Shown here piece after piece: positions 47,167 to 56,568 of a stretch of DNA of 64,000 bases; positions within the stretch are counted from its first letter, which is position 1; each line of letters opens with the position of its first letter. Below the pieces are notes generated by a model. It made no database searches. It worked only from the letters and a program-made list of their open reading frames with translations, and was not told the origin of the DNA. The stretch is taken from assembly GCF_001238295.1 (NCBI RefSeq), contig NZ_LGXZ01000018.1, positions 20,006 through 84,005 of the forward strand, in the 5' to 3' direction. The DNA comes from Ruegeria sp. 6PALISEP08 (GTDB lineage: Bacteria; Pseudomonadota; Alphaproteobacteria; Rhodobacterales; Rhodobacteraceae). A program made the translations under genes and the position numbers.

Positions 47167-47939
47167 TTGCCCTTCCACACAGGCTTTTGCTTGGCGAGAA
47201 AAGCTTCCATACCGGTGCGGAAATCCTCGCTCATATAGCAGGAGATTATCAGATCCGAGTCGTCAACCTGCGTCGCGGCGCGGTTGCGGCGCAGGGCTTC
47301 TTTGGTTGCGCGCAAGGTCAGTGGTGCCATGCTTCCCACGCGTTCTGCAAGCTCTAACGCGCGGGCCATGAGGGCGGCTTCATCGGGCAGCACTTCGCTG
47401 ACCAATCCAGCAGAGAGCGCTTCATCTGCTTCAATCAGGCGCGCGGTGAAGATGATCTCGCGCACCTTCGCAGCACCGATCAATTCGGAGAGGCGCGCTA
47501 GGTTTCCTGCGGCAAGGCAATTGCCCAACGTGCGGGCGATGGGAAAGCCGAACTTGAGGCTGGTGGAGGCAATGCGGATATCGCAAGCCGCCGCAATGGA
47601 CCCGCCACCGCCTGTGCAGGCGCCATGGATCGCAGCTATCGTGGGCAACGGGCATCGCTCCACGGCTTCGAGCACTTCGTCTATGCGGTGTTCGTAGTCC
47701 AGCGCATCTTGCGGTGTCTCAAACGCGCGGAACTGTGTCATGTCGGTGCCTGCAGCAAAGGCTTTGCCGCCCGTTCCGGAAATCACGACAGCGCGGACCG
47801 AGCCGTTGCTTGGCATGGTACTGCACAGCTCAGCCAGCTGGTCATACATGCCAAAGGTCAGCGCATTGCGCGTCTCGGGGCGGTTGAAGGTGACCCAGAG
47901 GATGCCGTCCTTCAGTTCATCGGTGATCTCTGCGGTCAT
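47163..47939 (-). CDS. Crotonase-family protein lacking both catalytic glutamates
   Basis: A 258-residue crotonase-fold protein. The oxyanion-hole segments (AFAAGTDMTQF and IHGACTGGGGSIAAACDIRI) are intact, but the two hydratase glutamates are missing: GGGCE is replaced by GGGGS, and FGxPE by FGFPIA. A plain enoyl-CoA hydratase is therefore unlikely; another acyl-CoA reaction is expected. It is coupled to the dctM stop (ATG at 47939 within ATGA) and to the CoA-transferase start, so it acts in the same pathway. Confidence 0.85.
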   Translation of the reverse strand: MTAEITDELKDGILWVTFNRPETRNALTFGMYDQLAELCSTMPSNGSVRAVVISGTGGKAFAAGTDMTQFRAFETPQDALDYEHRIDEVLEAVERCPLPTIAAIHGACTGGGGSIAAACDIRIASTSLKFGFPIARTLGNCLAAGNLARLSELIGAAKVREIIFTARLIEADEALSAGLVSEVLPDEAALMARALELAERVGSMAPLTLRATKEALRRNRAATQVDDSDLIISCYMSEDFRTGMEAFLAKQKPVWKGK

Positions 47940-49216
47940 CGGTAGAAATGCTCCACTAGGAACATCGGCACGGACGGCGCGTAGGTGCAGAGCATCAGAA
48001 CGGCAAAGAGCACGATGATGAACCAGATGTTGACCTTGGAGACTTCCCAAATGTTTGCCCTTGCCACTGAGCACGCGGTGACCAGCACCGAAGCCACGGG
48101 CGGCGTCTGCTGTCCGATAGCAAGGTTCAGTGTCACGACAAGACCGAAGTGGACCGGGTCAATGCCAGCGGCGGTGATCAGCGGGATGACAATCGGAATC
48201 ACCAGAATGATTGCCGCTGCAGAGTGGAGGAAGAAACCGACGATCAGAAAGAAGAAGTTCAGGATGAGCAGAATGGCCCACTGCTGGGTTGTGATCGACA
48301 GGATGCCTTCGGCCAGCTGTTGTGGGATCTGCGCCCGTGTCAGGAAGCCCCCCATCAGGACAGAGGCTGCGACCAGCAGCATGACCACAGCGGTCTGGAT
48401 TCCACCATCCAGCATCGCACGGCGCAGGTGGATGAAATCTAGATTGCCGTACCACGCAGAAACCAGCAAAGCCGCCAGCACAGCTAGGCCTGCCGCTTCG
48501 GTCGCGGTGACGTAGCCGCCAAAAATACCCCCCAGAATGATCACCGGTAGGGTGAAGGCGGGCAACGCATCCACAAAGGTTTCGCGCAGCCGGGCAAGGC
48601 GGAAGGCCTCTTCGGTCGGGAAGTTGTAGCGTTTCGCAAAGATGTAGGCGACGGTCATAAGCCCACCCGCGCCCAGCAGGCCGGGCACGATGCCTGCAAT
48701 GAAAAGCTGCTCGACAGAGGTATTGGCCGAGGCCGCATAAAGGATCATCGGGATTGAAGGCGGGATGATGATGGCAAGTGATGCAGAGGATGAAGTGACC
48801 GCCGCAGAGAATTCTTTGGAATACCCGCGCTTCTTCATTTGAGGGATCAGAATAGAGCCCATCGCGGCCACATCCGCCACGGCAGAGCCCGAGATCTCTG
48901 CAAAGAACAGCGAAACGCCGATGTTTACCATCGCAAGACCGCCTCGGATAAAGCCGATGATGGCACCGACGAAATTGATCAGCTTGTCGGTTATGCCGCC
49001 TGCGTTCATGATGGCCCCGGCCAGCACGAACATCGGGATCGCAATCAGCGAGAATTTCGTGGAACCGTCGTACATATCAAGCGCGATGGTGACGAGGCTG
49101 CCAGGGCCTTCGGTGGCCAGCAGGCCCAGAACCCCGGCCATAGCCAAAGCGACGGCGATAGGGATGTTGATGCAGATCATAAGCAGCATCGCGATGAAAA
49201 TACCTGCCATCAACAT
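47936..49216 (-). CDS. dctM: TRAP transporter large permease (DctM type)
   Basis: A 426-residue inner-membrane protein with about 12 helices; it carries out sodium- or proton-driven uptake of carboxylates. Typical parts are NIPIAVALAMAGVLGLL near the start, GGLAMVNIGVSLFFAEISGSAVADVAAMGS, and PPSIPMILYA. It shares one base with the dctQ stop and overlaps the crotonase gene. Confidence 0.93.
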   Translation of the reverse strand: MLMAGIFIAMLLMICINIPIAVALAMAGVLGLLATEGPGSLVTIALDMYDGSTKFSLIAIPMFVLAGAIMNAGGITDKLINFVGAIIGFIRGGLAMVNIGVSLFFAEISGSAVADVAAMGSILIPQMKKRGYSKEFSAAVTSSSASLAIIIPPSIPMILYAASANTSVEQLFIAGIVPGLLGAGGLMTVAYIFAKRYNFPTEEAFRLARLRETFVDALPAFTLPVIILGGIFGGYVTATEAAGLAVLAALLVSAWYGNLDFIHLRRAMLDGGIQTAVVMLLVAASVLMGGFLTRAQIPQQLAEGILSITTQQWAILLILNFFFLIVGFFLHSAAAIILVIPIVIPLITAAGIDPVHFGLVVTLNLAIGQQTPPVASVLVTACSVARANIWEVSKVNIWFIIVLFAVLMLCTYAPSVPMFLVEHFYR

Positions 49217-49812
49217 CAGACGCGATCCTTGTTCTTTTCGAGCTCGGTTTCAACCTCTTCCTCGATCTCTGCATGCTCCAGCGATATGCCCGCCGCCGTG
49301 AGCTTGAGGTAGCTCGGCAGGCTGAGCAGTTGGCAAATGATAAAGAGTATGGCCCCGATTGGGATGACGGATTGGGTGACTTGGATGGGCATCCATGTAA
49401 GCGAAATGAGCGTGTCGCCTGCGAGAACTTCGAGGACCTGCAGACCGGCGCGCGCCATCAGGAAGAAGAATATCAGCACAATGGCCTCACCCAACATTAC
49501 GGCTGCCAGGCGCAGGTTAGGCGGTAGCTTTAAAAGCACTGTGTCAAAGCCGATGTGGCGACGGTGCAGCGCTGCAAGGGCCGAGCCGTAGTAGGTGATC
49601 CAAGCCAGCATGATTGCAGCGACCTCATCGTACCAGGAAACACTCTGCCCCATCAAACGTGCCATCACCGCGGCGGTGACGACGACGGTCAGCAAGACCA
49701 TCAGGCTGATGGTGATCCATTCCAGCACCTTGCTGAGACCCTGGTTGATCCGCGACAGGGTCGGGTAGGCTTCGTTTTCCATGAGGGGCAACCTGTGGAA
49801 GAGTGACATCAT
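49216..49812 (-). CDS. dctQ: TRAP transporter small permease (DctQ type)
   Basis: A 198-residue membrane protein with four hydrophobic helices and the family segment SWYDEVAAIMLAWITYYGSALA (in part) followed by HIGFDTV. The C-terminal tail is acidic. ATG at 49812 or the adjacent ATG at 49809 are equally possible behind GGCGGAG. Between dctP (55 bases) and dctM (overlap). Confidence 0.9.
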   Translation of the reverse strand: MMSLFHRLPLMENEAYPTLSRINQGLSKVLEWITISLMVLLTVVVTAAVMARLMGQSVSWYDEVAAIMLAWITYYGSALAALHRRHIGFDTVLLKLPPNLRLAAVMLGEAIVLIFFFLMARAGLQVLEVLAGDTLISLTWMPIQVTQSVIPIGAILFIICQLLSLPSYLKLTAAGISLEHAEIEEEVETELEKNKDRV

Positions 49813-49867
49813 TTCTCCGCCCGCATGACACGGACGGAGAAAACTCTTGTGTTGTGCGGCTGAAGGC

Positions 49868-50848
49868 TTAGCTGCCTGAGCCGAGACCCAAAACTTTGTC
49901 GATCATTGCCTGACCGCCTTCGACCTCAGCCGCGAACTGTTCGTAGATCGGTGCAGAGGCTTCGATGAACGCAGCCTTGTCAGCGGTGTTCACCTCAACG
50001 CCCGCGTCTTCGATCACCTTCAGCAAGCTCGCTTCCAGCTCGGCAGCTTTCTCGTAGGTGAAGTCCTGCGTCTTGTTCGCGCAATCGGTCAGGCCCGCCT
50101 GAATGTCCGGGTCCAGACCGTCGAACTTTGTTTTCGACATCAGGATGTATGCCGGCGTGTAGACGTGGCCGGTGACGGAAAGATACTTCTGCACTTCCTG
50201 GAACTTGGCAGAAGCGATCTGCGCGTATGGGTTTTCCTGACCGTCGATCACGCCGGTCTGCAGCGCGGTAAACACGTCGGAGAAAGCCATCGGCGTGGGG
50301 TTTGCGCCGTATTCCTGGAACATCTTCAGACGCCAGACGCCGTTGGGCGTGCGCAGCTTGATGCCTTCAAGATCACCCGGCACGTTGATCGGGCGGGTAT
50401 TGTTGGTGATGTTGCGAAAGCCGTTCTCGGCCAGACCGACGATGTGATAGCCGTTGTCGTTTGCTGCGGACTGGAAGACATCCATCATCTCGCCCTGCAC
50501 GCGGCGCATGTGGTCGCGGTCAGAAATGATGTAGGGCATCTCAAAGATACCGAAGGTGTCATCGACTGAAGACATCACCGACGACGGCAACGAGAAGTCA
50601 ACCTGTCCCAGCTTGAGCTTTTGCAGCAGTTCTTTGTCTTTGCCCAACTGCGAAGACCCGAAGGTTTGCACTTCGACCTTGCCTTCCATCGCGCCATTGA
50701 CGCATTCAGCGAAGTTGTTGACCGAGGCTTCGAAGAGCGAGCCGGGGTTGCCAACATGGCCGAATTTCATGGTCACATCAGCAGCAAATGCGCTTGTCGC
50801 CATGCCAATGGCTGTGGTGGCTGCAAGCAGTCTTGAGATTACTTTCAT
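49868..50848 (-). CDS. dctP: TRAP transporter substrate-binding protein (DctP type)
   Basis: A 326-residue periplasmic receptor; signal peptide residues 1-22 (ending SAFAA). The family signature includes IKLRTPNGVWRLKMFQEYGA and PMAFSDVFTALQTGVIDGQENP, where the Arg and Asn contact the carboxylate of the ligand. A GGGAGGAG site precedes the start. Ligand unknown; the pathway context suggests a hydroxy- or dicarboxylic acid. Confidence 0.92.
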   Translation of the reverse strand: MKVISRLLAATTAIGMATSAFAADVTMKFGHVGNPGSLFEASVNNFAECVNGAMEGKVEVQTFGSSQLGKDKELLQKLKLGQVDFSLPSSVMSSVDDTFGIFEMPYIISDRDHMRRVQGEMMDVFQSAANDNGYHIVGLAENGFRNITNNTRPINVPGDLEGIKLRTPNGVWRLKMFQEYGANPTPMAFSDVFTALQTGVIDGQENPYAQIASAKFQEVQKYLSVTGHVYTPAYILMSKTKFDGLDPDIQAGLTDCANKTQDFTYEKAAELEASLLKVIEDAGVEVNTADKAAFIEASAPIYEQFAAEVEGGQAMIDKVLGLGSGS

Positions 50849-50918
50849 GGTTTTCTCCTCCCAGAGCGTCGATGTTTATTGTTGTCGGTCTTGGCGCGGA
50901 AGTCTGCTGCGCATTCGG

Positions 50919-52076
50919 TTAGCTGAGGTGGGTCATCGCCTCCTGCACGCCACCAGTCGCATGGGGCACTCCCGCCTGTTTCAGGCCCATTTCGGCACCG
51001 GCAAGGGTTGCAAGCAACATCAAGTCGTTGAAATCACCTAGATGGCCGATGCGGAACACTTTGTCTGCGACCTTGGACAGGCCATTGCCAAAGGAGATGT
51101 CGTAGTGCTCTAGCGTAGTGGCGCGGAAAGCATCGGCGCTGTGGCCCTCGGGCAGTTTTACAGCCGTAAGTACGCCGCTTTCCTGACCTTGAGTAGCACA
51201 AAGCACTTCCAGCCCCCAAGTGCGCACCGCTGCGCGCGCCGCTGCACCGTGGCGGGCATGACGGGCAAAGACATTGTCCAACCCTTCTTCGTGCAGCATG
51301 TCGATGGCTTCGTTCAGGCCGTACAGCAGGTTTGTGCCGGGCGTATAGGGGAAGTATCCCGTTTTGTTCGGGCCAACCATGTCGGCCCAATCCCAGTAAG
51401 AGCGTTGCAATTTGGCGTTCTTGTTCGCGTCCATCGCCTTGGCGCTTGCGGCGTTGAATGAAAGACCGGGGGGCAGCATCAGACCTTTCTGAGAGCCTGA
51501 AACCGTAACATCCACGCCCCATTCGTCATGGCGGTAATCCAGCGACGCCAGACCCGAAATCGTATCGACCATAAACAAGGCGGGGTGCCCCGCGCGGTCA
51601 ATCGCTTTGCGGACTTCCGCAATAGGGGAGACGGAGCCGGTCGAGGTCTCATTGTGCACAACGCAGACAGCCTTGATTTCATGTGACTTGTCTTCGGCCA
51701 GATAGGCTTCGATCTGATCGGGGTTCGCGCCCCCACGCCAGTCACCTTCGATGAATTCAGCCTTCAGACCCAGTTTCTCTGCCAGCTTTTTCCAGAGCGT
51801 CGCAAAATGCCCTGTTTCAAACATCAAGACACGGTCGCCGGGGCTGAGTGTATTGACCAATGCAGCCTCCCATGCGCCAGTGCCTGAAGCCGGATAGATG
51901 AACACATGTTCATCGGTCTTGAAGATGCTTTTCATCCCCTCCAGCGCACGAAGACCTACCTTGGCAAAGTCCGGGCCGCGGTGGTCGATGGTTTGCTGAC
52001 CAATCGCGCTAAGGATGCGATCCGGAACAGCGCTGGGGCCGGGGATTTGCAGAAAATGGCGGCCGGCTTTTCTCAT
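50919..52076 (-). CDS. Serine/alanine-glyoxylate aminotransferase family (class V)
   Basis: A 385-residue PLP enzyme: IPGPSAVPDRILSAI at the N terminus, YPASGTGAWEAAL, and the PLP-binding Lys197 in VSGSQKGLMLPPG. It resembles BhcA/SgaA-type enzymes that use glyoxylate as amino acceptor, but no bhcB, bhcC or bhcD gene is in the window, so the beta-hydroxyaspartate cycle is not supported here. ATG 52076 is preferred over the upstream opening at 52133 (family N terminus). It is the first gene of the minus-strand operon. Confidence 0.87.
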   Translation of the reverse strand: MRKAGRHFLQIPGPSAVPDRILSAIGQQTIDHRGPDFAKVGLRALEGMKSIFKTDEHVFIYPASGTGAWEAALVNTLSPGDRVLMFETGHFATLWKKLAEKLGLKAEFIEGDWRGGANPDQIEAYLAEDKSHEIKAVCVVHNETSTGSVSPIAEVRKAIDRAGHPALFMVDTISGLASLDYRHDEWGVDVTVSGSQKGLMLPPGLSFNAASAKAMDANKNAKLQRSYWDWADMVGPNKTGYFPYTPGTNLLYGLNEAIDMLHEEGLDNVFARHARHGAAARAAVRTWGLEVLCATQGQESGVLTAVKLPEGHSADAFRATTLEHYDISFGNGLSKVADKVFRIGHLGDFNDLMLLATLAGAEMGLKQAGVPHATGGVQEAMTHLS

Positions 52077-52159
52077 GATTGCAGGTCTCACAGTCAAACG
52101 TTTTGGAGGGCATCGCACAGTGCTTGGGCCCACAGGTTTTGATTTCTGTTGTGCCAGCG

Positions 52160-52179
52160 TAATTTTGAATTCATAATTA
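52160..52179. promoter_or_regulatory. Probable GntR-family operator in a divergent promoter region
   Basis: A 20-bp palindrome centred on GAATTC (52167-52172) pairs at 9 of 10 positions per arm. It lies between the divergent aminotransferase operon and the FAD/Fe-S dehydrogenase-GntR operon, 84 and 43 bases from their starts. FCD-type GntR proteins usually bind such AT-rich palindromes. Confidence 0.6.
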
Positions 52180-52221
52180 AGTCAAACGAAAAAGACTCCT
52201 TCAAAACATAATGGACCGCCC

Positions 52222-55119
52222 ATGCCGCAGCTTGCCGAAGCCCTGAAAAAACGTGTTGAGGGTGATGTGTTGTTCGACGCATTTTCGCGCGGGCGCTATG
52301 CGACGGATGCGTCACTTTATCAGATGATGCCGGTTGGTGTAATGTCACCGAAGTCCGAGGATGATATCCGAGCGGCTCTTGATATCGCGCAAGAGCACAG
52401 CGTCCCGGTGTTGGCGCGCGGCGGTGGTACATCGCAATGCGGCCAGACTGTAAACACCGCGCTGGTGCTGGATAACACGCAGTATTTCAATGATATTCTT
52501 GAGCTGGATGTCGAGGGGATGCGCTGCGTTGTGCGACCCGGCATCGTGCTGGATGAGTTGAACCGTGCGCTGAAACCGCATGGGCTATGGTTCCCGGTCG
52601 ATGTTTCCACCGCGTCGCGGGCGACGATTGGGGGGATGACGGGAAACAATTCCTGTGGCGGTAAATCTCTGCGCTACGGAATGATGCGTGACAATGTTCT
52701 GTCGATAGAGGCCTTTCTGGCAGACGGCAGCAAGCACCATTTCAGGTTGGTTGCAAACGCGGGGGACCTCGAATTTGCAGCGTTGCGCGATGACCTGCTG
52801 GGGCTCGGCGCGCGGGAAGCGGCTGAGATCGATTCCCGATTCCCCAATGTGATGCGCAGGGTCGGGGGGTATAACATCGACGCGCTAGTGCCTCGCGACA
52901 CGCCTCAAAACCTTGCGCATCTGTTGGTGGGGTCAGAGGGCACGTTGGCTTATTCTACCGCGATCGAGCTGAAGCTATGGCCCATTCTGTCAGAGAAGGT
53001 GCTGGGCGTCTGTCACTTCCCCACCTTCCATCAGGCGATGGATGCAGCCCAACATCTGGTCAAGCTGAACCCGCAGGGAGTGGAGCTGGTCGATGCAACG
53101 ATGATTGCGTTGGCCCGCGACATACCGATGTTCCGCGACACGATTGAGGAATTCGTGACGGGTAAACCGGACGCGCTCCTCTTGGTGGAGTTCGCCGAAG
53201 AAGACACCAGCACGCACCCCCGAAAGCTGAAAGAGCTTGAGGAGCTTATGGGCGATCTGGGCTTTGCCTGGGACAAGAGCGGCAAGAACTGGGGCGGTGT
53301 GACGGCGGTGCCCGATCCGAAGATGCAGGCACGCATCGCCGATCTGCGCAGCTCCGGCCTCAACATCATGATGTCAATGAAAGCGGACGGAAAGCCAGTA
53401 TCCTTTGTTGAGGATTGCGCGGTCGAATTGCCTGATTTGGCCGAATACACGGCGGGTCTGACAGAGATTTTCGAAAAACATGGCACGCGCGGCACGTGGT
53501 ATGCGCATGCATCCGTTGGCTGTTTGCACGTGCGGCCTGTCCTGAACCTCAAGCTGGATCAGGACGTCAAAAAGATGCGCGCAATCGCGGAGGAATGCTT
53601 TGATTTGGTTGCGCGCTACAAGGGCTCGCATTCAGGTGAGCATGGCGACGGGCTGGTGCGCTCGGAATTTCATGAAAAGATGTTCGGACCGCGAATGGTG
53701 GCAAATTTTTCCGAGGTGAAGCGACGGTTCGACCCCGACGGTCTTTTTAATCCCGGAAAGATCGTCGACGCGCCCAAAATGGACGACCGCTCGCTCTTCC
53801 GGTACAGCCCGGTTTACAACGTGCCTGAATTTCGGACTGGCCTTGATTGGTCAGAATGGACAGGCAGTGGCGGAGGCTTTCAGGGCGCCGTTGAGATGTG
53901 CAACAACAACGGCGCCTGTCGCAAGTTGAAAGGCGGCGTTATGTGCCCATCTTTCCGGGTGACTCGCAAGGAGCAGGATCTGACACGCGGGCGTGCGAAT
54001 ACTCTGCGTTTGGCGATTTCGGGTCAGTTGGGGCCGGATGCACTGACGTCTGATGAGATGGCAGAGACGATGAAGCTTTGCGTATCTTGCAAAGGATGCA
54101 AACGGGAATGTCCGACCGGCGTGGACATGGCCCGGATGAAAATCGAAGTGCAGTCAGCCAGGGCCAAGAAAAATGGGCTCAGCCTGCATGACAGGCTGGT
54201 TGCGTACCTGCCGCGCTACGCCCGCTGGGCAGCGCGGATGCCGTTCCTGCTGAACCTGCGCAACAGCGTCCCGGGGCTTGCAAAGTTGACCGAGAAATTC
54301 AGCGGGTTTACCGAAACGCGCGATTTACCAAAATGGCATGCGCGGCCATTCAAAGACGCCGAGGTCGCACCGCAAGAAGCGCCTGAAGCGGTTCTTTTTG
54401 CCGATACGTTCAACCGATATTTCGAACCAGAAAACCTTCGGGCGACGTTGAAGGTGCTCAGGGCCGCCAATGTACCGGTGCAGATTGCATCCCCTGCGAA
54501 AGGCGAAAGGCCATTGTGTTGTGGGCGGACCTTCCTATCGGCTGGTCTGATTGAGGAAGCAAAGCAGGAAGCACAACGCCTTGTCGACGCCCTGTTGCCC
54601 CATGCCAAAAGCGGTATTCCGATCATAGGTTTGGAACCCAGCTGCCTGCTGACTCTCCGGGATGAAATTCCAGCCCTGTTGCCCGGTGAAGATACCAAGC
54701 TGTTGGCCAAATACGCCCGCATGTTGGAAGAGTTCATCGCAGACCAAGCCGAAAACCCTGACTTTGTCCTTCCTTTGACCTCTCCTACGCAAAAAGTACT
54801 GCTGCATGGTCATTGTCATCAAAAGGCGATGGGCGTGATGTCCTCAATCAAAAAGACACTCGCCCGTTTACCCGACACGGAGATTGAGGTGGTCGAGACC
54901 AGCTGCTGCGGCATGGCGGGTGCCTTTGGCTATGGCGTCGAAACACACGAAGTATCTCGCAAGATGGCCGAGCTTGATCTCATCCCTGCGGTGCGTGCGG
55001 CCTCAGAAGACACGATTGTTGTTGCCGATGGCACGTCATGCCGTCATCAAGTAGCCGACTTGACGGATCGTCAACCTATCCATATCGCGCGTCTGCTGGA
55101 ACGTGCATTGAAGCCCTGA
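52222..55119 (+). CDS. FAD- and Fe-S-containing 2-hydroxyacid dehydrogenase (YdiJ/GlcD-GlcF fusion type)
   Basis: A 965-residue fused dehydrogenase. The N-terminal FAD-binding type 4 domain has VLARGGGTSQCGQTVN (about 71-86) and TASRATIGGMTGNNSCGGKS; the FAD-linked oxidase C domain follows, with HSGEHGDGLVR. Fe-S ligand groups are at about 559-577 (CNNNGACRKLKGGVMCP) and 619-634 (CVSCKGCKRECPTG), and two CCG motifs lie near 764 and 894. Such enzymes oxidise D-lactate, glycolate or D-2-hydroxyglutarate and pass electrons to quinones. ATG 52222 is the family start. It forms an operon with the GntR gene. Confidence 0.9.
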   Translation: MPQLAEALKKRVEGDVLFDAFSRGRYATDASLYQMMPVGVMSPKSEDDIRAALDIAQEHSVPVLARGGGTSQCGQTVNTALVLDNTQYFNDILELDVEGMRCVVRPGIVLDELNRALKPHGLWFPVDVSTASRATIGGMTGNNSCGGKSLRYGMMRDNVLSIEAFLADGSKHHFRLVANAGDLEFAALRDDLLGLGAREAAEIDSRFPNVMRRVGGYNIDALVPRDTPQNLAHLLVGSEGTLAYSTAIELKLWPILSEKVLGVCHFPTFHQAMDAAQHLVKLNPQGVELVDATMIALARDIPMFRDTIEEFVTGKPDALLLVEFAEEDTSTHPRKLKELEELMGDLGFAWDKSGKNWGGVTAVPDPKMQARIADLRSSGLNIMMSMKADGKPVSFVEDCAVELPDLAEYTAGLTEIFEKHGTRGTWYAHASVGCLHVRPVLNLKLDQDVKKMRAIAEECFDLVARYKGSHSGEHGDGLVRSEFHEKMFGPRMVANFSEVKRRFDPDGLFNPGKIVDAPKMDDRSLFRYSPVYNVPEFRTGLDWSEWTGSGGGFQGAVEMCNNNGACRKLKGGVMCPSFRVTRKEQDLTRGRANTLRLAISGQLGPDALTSDEMAETMKLCVSCKGCKRECPTGVDMARMKIEVQSARAKKNGLSLHDRLVAYLPRYARWAARMPFLLNLRNSVPGLAKLTEKFSGFTETRDLPKWHARPFKDAEVAPQEAPEAVLFADTFNRYFEPENLRATLKVLRAANVPVQIASPAKGERPLCCGRTFLSAGLIEEAKQEAQRLVDALLPHAKSGIPIIGLEPSCLLTLRDEIPALLPGEDTKLLAKYARMLEEFIADQAENPDFVLPLTSPTQKVLLHGHCHQKAMGVMSSIKKTLARLPDTEIEVVETSCCGMAGAFGYGVETHEVSRKMAELDLIPAVRAASEDTIVVADGTSCRHQVADLTDRQPIHIARLLERALKP

Positions 55120-55128
55120 GGTAACGCT

Positions 55129-55797
55129 ATGACACTTCACACGTCTCAGACAATCATGCGGAAGTCTCTGCATCACGAGCTGGTTGAGAGGCTCCAGACC
55201 TTGATCATCAACTCCGAATTAAAGCCCGGGGCCAAGGTGCCCGAAAAGGAACTGTGTGATCGGTTCGGTGTGTCACGAACACCGCTCCGAGAAGCGCTGA
55301 AGGTGCTTGCGTCCGATGGGCTTGTGCGGCTGGAGCCAAATCGAGGGGCTTGGGTCACGCAGGTCACCGAAGAAGAGGTGCAAGATGTCTTTCCTGTGCT
55401 GGGCGCGCTTGAAGCGCTCTCTGGCGAATTGGCCTGCAAGCATATTACGGACACTGAAATAGAAGAAGTGCGCTCAATGCACGCACAAATGATCGAAAGC
55501 TATGAAAGCAGGGATCTGGGCGCCTATTTTAGCATCAACCAGAAGATCCACCGTGCCATCCTGCTTGCGGCCCGAAACGGGACATTGAGGACCTCTTGCC
55601 AAGCCCTGTCTTTGCGGATGCAGCGGGCCCGTTACCTGGCAAATATGACCGATGGCCGTTGGTACGATGCTGTGCAGGAGCACGAGAAGATTCTCGAATA
55701 TCTCGTCGCCCGGGACGGCAAAAATCTTGCTATCACCCTTTTGCAACACATGGACGCCAAACGGGCTTCTGTTGTGAAGTGGATACGGACCCAATAG
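55129..55797 (+). CDS. GntR-family (FadR/FCD) transcriptional regulator
   Basis: A 222-residue regulator. A winged helix (about 10-75) has ELKPGAKVPEKELCDRFGVSRTPLREALKVL; the C-terminal FCD ligand domain shows the metal-binding His pattern in INQKIHRAIL and YDAVQEHEKIL. Such proteins usually sense a carboxylic acid of the adjacent pathway. GAGG precedes ATG 55129, nine bases after the dehydrogenase stop. It is probably the regulator of both divergent operons. Confidence 0.9.
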   Translation: MTLHTSQTIMRKSLHHELVERLQTLIINSELKPGAKVPEKELCDRFGVSRTPLREALKVLASDGLVRLEPNRGAWVTQVTEEEVQDVFPVLGALEALSGELACKHITDTEIEEVRSMHAQMIESYESRDLGAYFSINQKIHRAILLAARNGTLRTSCQALSLRMQRARYLANMTDGRWYDAVQEHEKILEYLVARDGKNLAITLLQHMDAKRASVVKWIRTQ

Positions 55798-56568
55798 TGG
55801 GGGACATTTTTGAAGTATCGATTGCTTCGAACGATGGAATAGGAACCTGCATCTTTGGAGGAGAATGCGCGGTAATCTCCGCGCGGCGACACCCGGCACA
55901 CAGCTCAATCCAGATTATTGGGCAGACTAAGCTGGGATGATGCACATTGTGAAGAAAGCACTAACTCAGTCTTTTGAGTTCGATCAGAAAAATGTCGTTC
56001 TATGATTGGACTGCCCGGACGTACATTCGCAGGAAGTTCATTTCCTGAGTGTTGACAATACTGCGCCACAGTTGTCCCGTTCGTTTCTTTGTGTTTGCGG
56101 AGAACGCACAGAGCAAACGAACTGAACCCAAAGGCACGCCGTCCTCAAATATTCATCAAAGAGAACTAGGTCTCTACGAACGTCCGCTTTCTGGCGCGCC
56201 GCCAGCAGCAATATCGATCTCTTGAATGGCAGCTAAGGGCCGCCCTTGCGATGTCCAATGGCTGCAATGCGCGCTTCGCACCCGTTTGTGCCGAGCGCAG
56301 CATCCGCCACTTTGGGCTCGGAGCAGACGTTCGCTACGAAGCGCGTCAATAACCGCTATGCGGACGAAACGGACATTCCGTGCTACAGTATGTGGTCGTC
56401 ATTTTCCTGCATATGACGACCTGAGCAGACCTGCCAACCTTTCGCCGGGTAGCAGAAAGCTGTAACTGAAATCACATTAATTGCATGTGATCTGTCCCCA
56501 AAACAGAAGAAACGGCACCCAACGTTTATCGGGAGCCGTGTTAATTAAACAGGAGGGTCTTTGGGAAG
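55798..56568 (+). other. Gene-free region with repeat copy
   Basis: No gene is supported in these 771 bases: open frames such as 56226-56465 are made of the dispersed repeat. The clearest element is at 56311-56370. The rest (55800-56150) shows nothing recognisable. Confidence 0.5.
56311..56370 (+). repeat. Dispersed imperfect-hairpin repeat, copy 3
   Basis: It begins TTTGGGCTCGGAG, continues AGACGTTCGCT and ends AACCGCTATGCGGACGAAA. It has the same length and layout as copy 1 (37521-37580), and homology with copy 2 extends leftward through a CGCAGCATC block. Confidence 0.65.

Noticed and set aside
50919..52076. Reading the aminotransferase as BhcA of the beta-hydroxyaspartate cycle
   Set aside because: The fold and glyoxylate-type features fit, but no bhcB, bhcC or bhcD gene is nearby, and several conserved stretches I remember from BhcA differ.
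56226..56465. 79-codon plus-strand frame
   Set aside because: It is a translation of the dispersed repeat copy 3, with no start signal or recognisable domain.
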